A stretch of 64,000 nucleotides of DNA. It comes from Terrimicrobium sacchariphilum. Its GTDB lineage: Bacteria; Verrucomicrobiota; Verrucomicrobiia; Chthoniobacterales; Terrimicrobiaceae. Under the pieces are notes generated by a model. The model was not told where the DNA came from and did no database searches. It saw only the letters and a program-made list of their open reading frames with translations. This document shows positions 33,925-42,121 of the stretch, piece after piece. The translations under genes were made by a program, and so were the position numbers. Numbering within the stretch: the first letter of the stretch is position 1; every line of letters begins with the position of its first letter. Location: positions 372,001 through 436,000 of the forward strand of contig NZ_BDCO01000002.1 in the NCBI RefSeq assembly GCF_001613545.1, in the 5' to 3' direction.

Positions 33925-35442
33925 CTACGGTCGCCCGATCCTGTGGTCCTCGGCGACAAGCTTGGCGTAGGTTTCCGCCGGTCGGTCGCCCAGGTGGTCG
34001 ACCACACTTCGCTCGGCATTGCGGGCAAAGTCGACGGTGAACAGGCCAAAGCGTGGAGTGAATGTCCCCCACTCGTAATTATCGGTGATGGACCAGTGAA
34101 GATAGCCGAGCAGAGGGACCCCGTCCTCGCGCAGTCGGCGCACCTGCTGGACGTGGGCGCGGAGGAACTCGCTACGGGTGAGTTTGTCGCGACGCGGGCT
34201 GTTGACGCTGTTGTCGTACTTGCGACGTAGCGCCATGCCATTTTCCGCGATCAGGATGGGGCGCTGGTATTCCCGCGCGTAAAAATCGCAGAAGAAGTGC
34301 ATGCCCTCCGGCAGAACGTGCCAGTCCCACCATTTGCGCGAAAGACTGTCCATGAGTTTGCCGTGGACGCTCTTGCTCTTGAACTCGAGATCGGCAAATG
34401 AAGGGGGCCGGAACAGGTGGCCGGTAAAGGGGTCGTAGTAGTCGAGCCCCAGGTAATCCAGCACCCTGGGACGTTTCGATGCCGCCAGAGTTTCCAGAAA
34501 ATATTGAAAAGCGTCGGTGATCGCGTGTCTGGGGGCCAGCCAGTTGACGAGGAGGTGGATGAATCGGCCAAGCCAGACGAATGGGTCGGTCTGGAACGGC
34601 AGATTGGCCTTCAGCATGGCATGATGAAGGTTGTTCGAACCCTTGCGCAGGTAGGTTTGGAGATCCGTGGCGATGATGCCGCGCTCGCGGGAAACCAGCA
34701 GATCCAGAAGCATCATCTCCGACCAGTAAACGTCGCTGCAAAACGTGTTCATCGTCACCTGCGGTGAAGCCCAGCCGCTTTCCTCGTAAAGGTCGTGGAT
34801 GGCGTTGTAAGCCCGGACATGAGCGGCCAGCAGGCGATTGTAAGCGACGATGCCGACCGCCATTCCGGCTTTTCCTCCCCCGGGGAAATGCCGGTTCATG
34901 TACGTATTGAGGACGAGCATGTTGGGCTCGTTCAGCGTCACGTAGTAGGTGATCGGTTCCTGGCTGTGCTCGGATACGAGCTTGTCATTGATATGCCGAA
35001 CGGCGACAGCGACGAACTGCTCGAAATATGCGGGGGTTTCGTCATCGAGCCACGCATCCAGGCCCAGCCAGGCAGGATGGGTGAAATGCTGGAGGGTAAC
35101 GACAGGCTCCAAGCCGTGCTTGCGGCACGCGGCGATCATGGCTGCGTAGTGATCCAACGCAACGTAATCGAAGGGAGGCGGCGAGGACTTTTCCAGCAAA
35201 GGGGAGGGTTGGACACGGGGCCATTCCACGCTGAGCCGGAAGGCATTCAGGCCCATCTGGCGGCAACGCTCGAAATCCTCCTCGTACCGATGCCAGAAAT
35301 CCGCCGCTTCACCGGTGCGCATTACGCGCCCGGTGGCTTCCGATGAGGACCAGTTGTTTTGCGGATCGCCCGGGGAGTTGTAACCGCCCTCGCACTGATA
35401 CCCTGAACTGGCTACGCCCCAGAGGAACCGCTTTTCCATCAT
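33925..35442 (-). CDS. Glycoside hydrolase family 1 beta-glycosidase
   Basis: This 505-aa retaining beta-glycosidase shows the GH1 N-terminal FLWGVASSGYQCEGG, the acid/base glutamate Glu172 in YVTLNEPN and the nucleophile Glu400 in ILIAENGMALRR. A late YLHWSITDNYEWGTFTPRFG binds the sugar. No signal peptide is present, so it acts in the cytoplasm. The ATG overlaps the stop of the upstream glycosyltransferase by four bases (ATGA), which is an unusual pairing of a hydrolase with a GT28-type glycosyltransferase. The natural substrate is unknown. Confidence 0.92.
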   Translation of the reverse strand: MMEKRFLWGVASSGYQCEGGYNSPGDPQNNWSSSEATGRVMRTGEAADFWHRYEEDFERCRQMGLNAFRLSVEWPRVQPSPLLEKSSPPPFDYVALDHYAAMIAACRKHGLEPVVTLQHFTHPAWLGLDAWLDDETPAYFEQFVAVAVRHINDKLVSEHSQEPITYYVTLNEPNMLVLNTYMNRHFPGGGKAGMAVGIVAYNRLLAAHVRAYNAIHDLYEESGWASPQVTMNTFCSDVYWSEMMLLDLLVSRERGIIATDLQTYLRKGSNNLHHAMLKANLPFQTDPFVWLGRFIHLLVNWLAPRHAITDAFQYFLETLAASKRPRVLDYLGLDYYDPFTGHLFRPPSFADLEFKSKSVHGKLMDSLSRKWWDWHVLPEGMHFFCDFYAREYQRPILIAENGMALRRKYDNSVNSPRRDKLTRSEFLRAHVQQVRRLREDGVPLLGYLHWSITDNYEWGTFTPRFGLFTVDFARNAERSVVDHLGDRPAETYAKLVAEDHRIGRP

Positions 35443-36629
35443 GACTGCTCTTCGATTCGCTTGCGCAGGGCCTTCTCGCGTCGGCGGGAAATGATGGCCG
35501 GTTTGCGCGGTGGGCTGTCGATAACGATGGAAGCGATATCTTTGGCGGCCTCGGGGCGACCAAGCCTGCGGGCGTTATCTCCCATGGCGGCGATACGAAC
35601 GGGGTCCTCAAGCAGGCGCTTGAGCTTGTGGTTCAGGACGGTGACCTCGGTGCATTTCACTGCGGCTCCGGCCTCGAGCAGGACGTCGGCATTGCGCTCC
35701 TCCTGGCCGCCGATGGGATCGAGAATGACCATGGGAAGCCCGCGTGCGAGCGCCTCGGCGGTGGTGAGACCACCGGGTTTGCTCAGGAGCAGGGTGGCCG
35801 CGCCCATGAGATCGGGCATTTCCGTGGTGTAGCCGAGGACGCGGAACTGGGCCTCCCGGCCAGCGACGAGTTCCTCGATGTCCTTTTTCAAATCCTCATT
35901 CTTGCCGCAGACGATGACGGCCTGAAATTTGGTGTCCAATTCCAGGAGCCGTCTTACGACCGCCATGGCGGGGCTGAGTCCCAGCGCGCCTCCCGCGATG
36001 AGCAGGGTGGGTAGCTCGGGGTTCAATCCATGGCGCTTGAGAACGGCGGCAGCATCCACCGTTTCCGCAAACGGCGGATCAACGGGAATGCCGGTGACAT
36101 GGATACGGTCGCCGGGGAGGCCGAGGGCTTCCATGTGAATCTTGTCCTCTTCCTGCGCGACGAAATACCAGTGAAACGCGCGGGTGATCCAGAAGGCGTG
36201 AAAATGAAAATCCGTCACCACGATGCCCAGCTCGGCATCAAGGCGTCCCGCGCCGATGAGGTAGGAAAGCACCCCGGCGGGCATGAAGTGGGTGCAGATG
36301 ATCGAGTCGGGATTGAACTCTCGGACGAGATTGATCAGGGGCAGGGCCTGGGGCAGATCGAGGGCGAGGCGGCCCTTGTCGGAAACCCACGGATCGTCGC
36401 TGGACTCGTACCACCAGCCGAGGAACTCCGGCAGGAGGGCGGAGAGTCGTTTGTACAGCGAGGAGTACAGCTGCTTGTGCAGTACGTTGGTGTGGTCGAG
36501 GGAATCGTCGACGAGGACCTCCTCGACATCCTCCCTCGCGCGGAAGGCCTTGGCCAGTGCGTCGGCCGCTTTGACGTGACCCGACCCTACGGAGGCCGAG
36601 AGAATGAGGATACGCTTCTTCTTACTCAC
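35439..36629 (-). CDS. GT28-type glycosyltransferase (diacylglycerol glycosyltransferase/MGDG synthase-like)
   Basis: The 396-aa protein has the MGDG-synthase N-terminal domain: ILILSASVGSGHVKAADALA near residue 6 and TDFHFHAFWITRAFHWYFVA near 159. The C-terminal GT28 nucleotide-sugar domain carries LLIAGGALGLSPAM and SKPGGLTTAEALARGLPMV. Relatives add glucose or galactose to diacylglycerol at the inner membrane face. A GTG start is used. It is coupled to the downstream GH1 gene, suggesting a linked role in making and trimming a glycolipid or glucoside. Confidence 0.85.
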   Translation of the reverse strand: MSKKKRILILSASVGSGHVKAADALAKAFRAREDVEEVLVDDSLDHTNVLHKQLYSSLYKRLSALLPEFLGWWYESSDDPWVSDKGRLALDLPQALPLINLVREFNPDSIICTHFMPAGVLSYLIGAGRLDAELGIVVTDFHFHAFWITRAFHWYFVAQEEDKIHMEALGLPGDRIHVTGIPVDPPFAETVDAAAVLKRHGLNPELPTLLIAGGALGLSPAMAVVRRLLELDTKFQAVIVCGKNEDLKKDIEELVAGREAQFRVLGYTTEMPDLMGAATLLLSKPGGLTTAEALARGLPMVILDPIGGQEERNADVLLEAGAAVKCTEVTVLNHKLKRLLEDPVRIAAMGDNARRLGRPEAAKDIASIVIDSPPRKPAIISRRREKALRKRIEEQS

Positions 36630-36708
36630 GGGATTGTCATTGGGAAAATACCATGGGCGGAGGAGCGTGGCTTGTTCTTTTCTTTCAGGGGGAAAGATGG
36701 CTGGCAGG

Positions 36709-38055
36709 TCAGGTTCCTACCGGCTCCATGCGATAGAGGCCCGAGGTGATCGTCCAGGCGTCCTCGAAACTCATGCGCTTCTCCTCGTGTCCGTACCCCC
36801 AGGAGTCGGAGTAGAGGATCTCATTCTTTTTCGGATCGTATCCGATGATGAGACGCATATGGCCTCCCGCGTACTGAGGGATGTTTTTTTCCGGGACCAG
36901 GCCCAGGTTGACCGACCAGAGAAGCGGGATGCCCTCATCCACGCTACGGGCGATCTCGCGCTGGAACCTGCCGAAATCGGTCGTCTTTTTCAGGCGCACC
37001 TCGCGGTAGACCTTGGGGTCGGCCTTGGAGAGGAGCTCCTGCACATCGATGACGTTGCCCTCGATGCGGAGTTCATCGACTTTGTCTTTCTTGGCGGCGC
37101 GATTGTAGTCCTTGAGGATGTCGAGGATCTCATTGATGTCCCAGGAGTAGATGGCTTTGATCTTCACCCCTAGGCGAGAGGTGAGCTTGCGGAGGGAGTT
37201 GACCATGGCGCTGACGCTGGTGCCTTCCTTGGCGTCGCTGTTGGCGATCTGCGCGAGCTCGTCCTGGTTCACCTCGGCTCCGTAGTAGCGCATGACGCGT
37301 TCCGTGGTGGCGACGACGCAATAGCCCTTCTCACCCTGATCGACCATCGGAATGCCAGTAATCCGGACCGTGCTGTCGGGGAGCCTCTCGACCTTGTCCT
37401 TGCCTACGAACTTCTTCACGGCATCGCGATTCGCATAGCTTGACGGAGTGGCGGCGCCGATGGCGCGCTGCTCCTTGACGGCGGGGAGGACGGTCAGGCG
37501 GATAAACTCCGCCCGGTACATCCCTGTTGCCATGTCCTTCCCGCCGCTCCACTCCAGAGTGTACTGGGTTTCAGGCGTATTCCAGACGAGGCCGTCTGTG
37601 CGCACCGCGCTGCCCGCGATGCGGCCGCGCTCTACGGGCTGGACTTTCGTGATGGCCGAGAGGTCGTCCGAGATGGCCTTGAGCTTGTCTTCAAAGACCC
37701 GCTTGTTGATGTCTCCCGAGTTTCCGCGGCTGTAATAGAGCAGGATGAGTGAGGCCACCTTGCCTTCTTTCAACCGGATAAGCGTCTCCGAGACGGATTG
37801 AGAGCCGACCGTGAGCCCGGGCGATGTTGATCGCGCCTCGTTTTTATCCGCTGAGGTCCACTCGAAGCGAAGCGTTTGCAGGTAGGGAAGGAGTTCCTCG
37901 CTCGTCCTGCCCCATGGCCCGGGCGGAACGATCAGATCCTGGAAGTTCGTCCCAGGTGCCGGGGCGGTGGGAAGCGTCTGCTGGCTTGCCGGGGTTTCCT
38001 GGGCGAGAGCCGGGCTGACGCAGGCGGCCAAAAACGCGAAGAGGAGGGCCTTCAT
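36709..38055 (-). CDS. Secreted C39-like cysteine peptidase family protein
   Basis: The protein has a signal peptide (MKALLFAFLAACVSPALAQ), an N-terminal domain of about 210 residues without recognised family, and a C-terminal papain-like C39 domain. Candidate catalytic residues are Cys246 in QGEKGYCVVATTERVMRYYG, His399 in GGHMRLIIGYD and Asp417 in ILYSDSWGYG. C39_2 members are often secreted and not tied to ABC exporters. Peptidase activity is likely but unproven. It stands alone, with the pyrophosphatase gene divergent. Confidence 0.76.
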   Translation of the reverse strand: MKALLFAFLAACVSPALAQETPASQQTLPTAPAPGTNFQDLIVPPGPWGRTSEELLPYLQTLRFEWTSADKNEARSTSPGLTVGSQSVSETLIRLKEGKVASLILLYYSRGNSGDINKRVFEDKLKAISDDLSAITKVQPVERGRIAGSAVRTDGLVWNTPETQYTLEWSGGKDMATGMYRAEFIRLTVLPAVKEQRAIGAATPSSYANRDAVKKFVGKDKVERLPDSTVRITGIPMVDQGEKGYCVVATTERVMRYYGAEVNQDELAQIANSDAKEGTSVSAMVNSLRKLTSRLGVKIKAIYSWDINEILDILKDYNRAAKKDKVDELRIEGNVIDVQELLSKADPKVYREVRLKKTTDFGRFQREIARSVDEGIPLLWSVNLGLVPEKNIPQYAGGHMRLIIGYDPKKNEILYSDSWGYGHEEKRMSFEDAWTITSGLYRMEPVGT

Positions 38056-38099
38056 GGGCCTTTTCTATCGGTAAAAAACGGCTACGGTGTCCAGCACGC

Positions 38100-39743
38100 A
38101 TGCAAACATTGGTAATAGGTCACAAGAACCCGGACATGGACGCGATCTGTTCGGCTATTGGATATGCGGAACTGAAAAAGGCCGAGGGAGTCGAGAATGT
38201 CGTTGCCGCCCGCTGTGGCAATACGAACCAGCGGATTGATTTTGCCTTGGGAAAATTTGGATTCGAAGCGCCGCTTTTTGTCAGCAGCGTCCTTCCGCGC
38301 GTCGAGGACGTGATGGAGCGCGACGTCATCTATGCGGGCCGGGATGAACCCGTTTACGATGCCCTCACCCGCATCGGGGACAACCGCTTCCGCGGGCTGC
38401 CCGTTCTGGATGAGCGTAAGCGCTGCGTCGGCCTCATCTCGAGTTTTAAGATCAGCCGATACCTTTTCCCTCATCGGGACCAGGCCAGCACGACTCGCGA
38501 GGTGCATGCCTCGCTAAAGGATATCGTTGATACCATCGGGGGGATCGTGCTGGCCGGACCGACCGACAATGAGATCCTCGATCTCGTGCTCGTGGTGGCC
38601 GCGATGCAGACCGACTCCTTCCAGCGTCGTCTGGAGGATCTCGATCACGGTCGCACGGTGCTTATCGTCGGCGATCGCCGCAACATCCAGCGCATCGCCA
38701 TCGAGGCCGGCGTGCACGCGCTGGTCGTCACCGGCAGCAGAAGGGTCGATGACGGCATCCTTGCGCTGGCCCGTGCCAACAAGACGGTCGTGATCAGTTC
38801 ACCGCACGATACCGCGACCACCGTGCTGCTCGCCCGGAGCGCGGTGCGGGCCGGCCAGATGGTGTACACAGACTTTCACACCCTCACACCGGAGATCCCG
38901 CTGGAGGAAGCCGAGCGCGAGATTGCCATGCTGGCGCAATTTGCCTTTCCCGTCGTCGACGGGGACAAGCGACTCATCGGAATCATTTCGAAAAGCGATT
39001 TCCTCAAGCCCGTGCCGCGTCAGCTGATCCTCGTCGATCACAATGAATTGACTCAAGCCGTCGAGGGCGCGGAAAACGTGCCGATCGTGGAGATCATCGA
39101 CCACCACCGTATCGGTACGGCACCCACGGAAGCGCCGATCCTGTTCATGAACCGGCCGGTGGGTTCCACGTCCACGATCGTGAGCACGCTCTTCCAGCAG
39201 GCGGGCCGTGAGATTCCCAAAAACCTCGCGGGACTCCTCATGTGCGGAGTGATCTCCGATACGCTCAACCTGACCTCGCCGACCACGACGGATGTGGATC
39301 GCCGCATCATGGCTCACCTGTCGAGCCTGAGCGGAATCAATCCCGCCGATCTGGCCGCGGAGATTTTCTCCGTGGGTTCGCCGCTGCTGACCATGACGGC
39401 CAAGCAGGCGATCAACGCGGACTGCAAGGAGTATGAGGAGCGAGGCAAGACCTTCACCGTTGCGCAGATCGAGGAGTTGAGCTTTGCCCTCTTCGAGGAA
39501 AAGAAGGAAGAGTTGCTTCGCGAGCTCGAGACTTCCTGCGCCGAGAACAAATACACGTTCTGCGCGTTGCTGGTCACGGATGTGAACACGCAAAACTCGA
39601 TCCTCCTCGTGTGCGGCGAGAAGTGGTTCACCAAGCTGATTGACTATCCCGAGGTGAGCGAGAATGCCTGGAAGCTCGACGGAGTGGTTTCGCGCAAGAA
39701 GCAGCTTCTCCCGTATCTCACCGGCTTGCTGGCTCGCGGATAG
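38100..39743 (+). CDS. CBS/DRTGG-containing manganese-dependent family II inorganic pyrophosphatase
   Basis: This 547-aa protein has the DHH phosphoesterase fold of family II pyrophosphatases. The N-terminal metal motif is VIGHKNPDMDAICSAIGYA. An insertion of about 220 residues contains two CBS segments (VMERDVIYAGRDEPVYDAL and the later FPVVDGDKRLIGIISKSDFL) around a DRTGG domain. The DHH core then resumes with LVDHNELTQAV and EIIDHHRIG, and the DHHA2 part follows. CBS/DRTGG enzymes are regulated by adenine nucleotides and diadenosine polyphosphates, so energy-state control is expected. Such enzymes hydrolyse pyrophosphate in the cytoplasm. Confidence 0.92.
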   Translation: MQTLVIGHKNPDMDAICSAIGYAELKKAEGVENVVAARCGNTNQRIDFALGKFGFEAPLFVSSVLPRVEDVMERDVIYAGRDEPVYDALTRIGDNRFRGLPVLDERKRCVGLISSFKISRYLFPHRDQASTTREVHASLKDIVDTIGGIVLAGPTDNEILDLVLVVAAMQTDSFQRRLEDLDHGRTVLIVGDRRNIQRIAIEAGVHALVVTGSRRVDDGILALARANKTVVISSPHDTATTVLLARSAVRAGQMVYTDFHTLTPEIPLEEAEREIAMLAQFAFPVVDGDKRLIGIISKSDFLKPVPRQLILVDHNELTQAVEGAENVPIVEIIDHHRIGTAPTEAPILFMNRPVGSTSTIVSTLFQQAGREIPKNLAGLLMCGVISDTLNLTSPTTTDVDRRIMAHLSSLSGINPADLAAEIFSVGSPLLTMTAKQAINADCKEYEERGKTFTVAQIEELSFALFEEKKEELLRELETSCAENKYTFCALLVTDVNTQNSILLVCGEKWFTKLIDYPEVSENAWKLDGVVSRKKQLLPYLTGLLARG

Positions 39744-39746
39744 CCC

Positions 39747-39839
39747 CATAGATAACGGGCCGGATGCAGCCGACAGCGTGGGCGGCTGCGATCTCTCATA
39801 GATAGAGGCCGGATAGCCGGTCCTCGCCTCCCGGCGAGG
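39747..39839 (+). repeat. Imperfect direct repeat and hairpins between the pyrophosphatase and the unknown pair
   Basis: Two related units start with CATAGATA at 39747 and 39797 and continue as ACGGGCCGGATGCAGCCG and GAGGCCGGATAGCCGG, a 50-base period. Between them GCAGCCG/CGGCTGC can form a 7-bp stem. After the second unit, CCTCGCC (39822-39828) pairs with GGCGAGG (39833-39839). No T run follows. It may be an RNA-level element or leader for the downstream genes; I recognise no known class. Confidence 0.5.
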
Positions 39840-39871
39840 TTGGCACGGTCGATGCTTGTTAGGATTCTCCG

Positions 39872-40567
39872 ATGATCCACGCAAATTGCAGGGTGCGGCT
39901 GACGGCGGACGATTTCGCGTTCATCGTCAGGGTATTGTCTCAAAACGAGAGCGACCGGGTATCGCTGGTCAGGCTGCTGACGGATGAGGACACGCGCGAC
40001 GCGATCCTCGACCATGATCTGCTGGCCAAGGCGATCCTGGATTCTCCCGAGCGATTGCCGATCTCACCGCAATTGCTTTTTTACGTCCTCTGTCGCCGCG
40101 TGCTGCGCGACAGCAAGGTGCGAAGTCGCGAGACATCGGATTTCATCGCCTCGCTGCTGGACGGGTTCATGCGTACAGCGCGGCTGGATTCGCCGGAGGA
40201 GCTCGGCCAGCAGAGCATGCGCTACATCAGCGACATGCTTCAGGCGCTCGGCAAGGCCGGAACTCGCGAGGCTTTCCTGCTCCGCTCGCATATCGCGAAC
40301 TACGCGCTCTTTGTCAGCGGCATCTTTGCCGAGAATGTCGAGCAACGCCGTCGCAAGGGCGCGCCGGATATTTCCTTCTACGAGCAGATGGGACGAATGA
40401 ACTACCGGGCAGCGGCGGAATATCGAGAGGCCAAGAAGTTCAATCTCCAGTCGATCTATGAAGAGCTCTCCGACGGGTTCCATGACGTGCGGCTGGCGCT
40501 GAACGATCTGGCCTCCAGGCTGCTGCACGTTGACACGCCACGCCTACCTATCATTGCTGCGCCGTGA
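39872..40567 (+). CDS. Uncharacterised helical protein (first of a coupled pair)
   Basis: I do not recognise this 231-aa protein. It appears almost entirely helical and soluble. Notable stretches are LLTDEDTRDAILDHDLLAKA near residue 35, SPQLLFYVLCRRVLRDSKV near 65 and MRYISDMLQALGKAGTREAF near 116. No signal peptide or membrane segment is evident. Its stop overlaps the GTG start of the next gene by four bases, so the two proteins are likely made together and may form a complex. Confidence 0.72.
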   Translation: MIHANCRVRLTADDFAFIVRVLSQNESDRVSLVRLLTDEDTRDAILDHDLLAKAILDSPERLPISPQLLFYVLCRRVLRDSKVRSRETSDFIASLLDGFMRTARLDSPEELGQQSMRYISDMLQALGKAGTREAFLLRSHIANYALFVSGIFAENVEQRRRKGAPDISFYEQMGRMNYRAAAEYREAKKFNLQSIYEELSDGFHDVRLALNDLASRLLHVDTPRLPIIAAP

Positions 40568-41274
40568 CGACGCTCTTCAGTGACATTCAACGGTTATTCG
40601 AAAGGACGTATGCCAGCCTCGGGGTGAACCTTGAGGAGTGCCTCATCGACAAGCGCCGCTGCCGACAGCTCTCCGCCCTGGCGGGAGCGCAGGCGGCGGA
40701 ACTAAGCATGCTGGCGCGCACCTTTCTGCGTGCGGCAGACGGGCAGTTACGTGTCGGGATATATTACTCCTCGTGGCTGATCGAACAGCTGGAGAAACAT
40801 GATCCGCGACAGGGGTTGAGCGACGAGAATATCGGCCCGCTTATTTCCTTCGTGGAGGAGATCAACCACGCTCTGCACGCGGGGCTGCAGTTTCAGCGCG
40901 GCGGGGTGCCGAGCCAGGACGAAATCTATGCGCGTAACCTGGAGCTCCAGGCCAGCGTCGATACCTATCTCGTATTGCTGCTTTTTGTCGCCTTCTTCCG
41001 CAAGCCCGGGCGGGTGACGCGGGCCGACCGGCGCTGGCTGCGGTTTCACATGTTTCACGGGCAGCAAACGCAGAGGTATCGTGATCCTGCGATTCGCGCC
41101 CGCTATCTGGAAACCACGCTGCTCGCGAAGAAATACACCACGTTTCTCGAGAGCCTCGCCACATCACGGCGCGTCGAGGAGATACGCATCTTTCACGCCC
41201 TGGACTATTCCGCGAAGCGGGAGCACATCCTGGCTCTGCCCGATCGGCAGCCACAACCGGAGGAGATGCCTTAG
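40564..41274 (+). CDS. Uncharacterised helical protein (second of a coupled pair)
   Basis: The GTG at 40564 overlaps the previous stop (GTGA). The 236-aa product is also mostly helical, with a hydrophobic stretch VDTYLVLLLFVAFFRK near residue 131 that could be a buried helix or a membrane contact. A histidine/arginine-rich segment follows (RWLRFHMFHGQQTQRY). No family is recognised. The gene ends shortly before a hairpin that serves the convergent superoxide dismutase gene as terminator. Confidence 0.72.
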   Translation: MTTLFSDIQRLFERTYASLGVNLEECLIDKRRCRQLSALAGAQAAELSMLARTFLRAADGQLRVGIYYSSWLIEQLEKHDPRQGLSDENIGPLISFVEEINHALHAGLQFQRGGVPSQDEIYARNLELQASVDTYLVLLLFVAFFRKPGRVTRADRRWLRFHMFHGQQTQRYRDPAIRARYLETTLLAKKYTTFLESLATSRRVEEIRIFHALDYSAKREHILALPDRQPQPEEMP

Positions 41275-41289
41275 CGAAGCCCTCGATCC

Positions 41290-41333
41290 AGAAAAGGAAA
41301 GCGCCGTCTCCGCGTGGGGCGAGGACGGCGCTT
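41290..41333 (-). terminator. Rho-independent terminator of the superoxide dismutase gene
   Basis: AAGCGCCGTC (41299-41308) and GACGGCGCTT (41324-41333) pair over 10 bp around a 15-base loop. On the minus strand the stem is followed by TTCCTTTTC (41298-41290), a T-rich tail. It lies 23 bases beyond the SOD stop and could also stop transcripts arriving from the plus-strand pair. Confidence 0.72.
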
Positions 41334-41356
41334 GAGAAGAATGATGTGTTACGGGA

Positions 41357-41983
<627 letters not shown>

Positions 41984-42121
41984 AGTATTGTACGGGTTCG
42001 TCGACAAAGTAAGTCGCGGATGTGTGGTTGCAAAGGGAAACCCTGACGAAATTTTTCCACCGCGAGGCGGAGGGAAGTGGGAAATGTCACAAGTCCGTCA
42101 CGTCGGGCGGCTTGCCAAGAT

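Noticed and set aside
39744-39871. Possible cyclic-di-GMP or other known riboswitch in the structured spacer
   Set aside because: Stems and repeats are present, but the conserved nucleotides of known classes could not be matched, so it is reported only as an unexplained structure.
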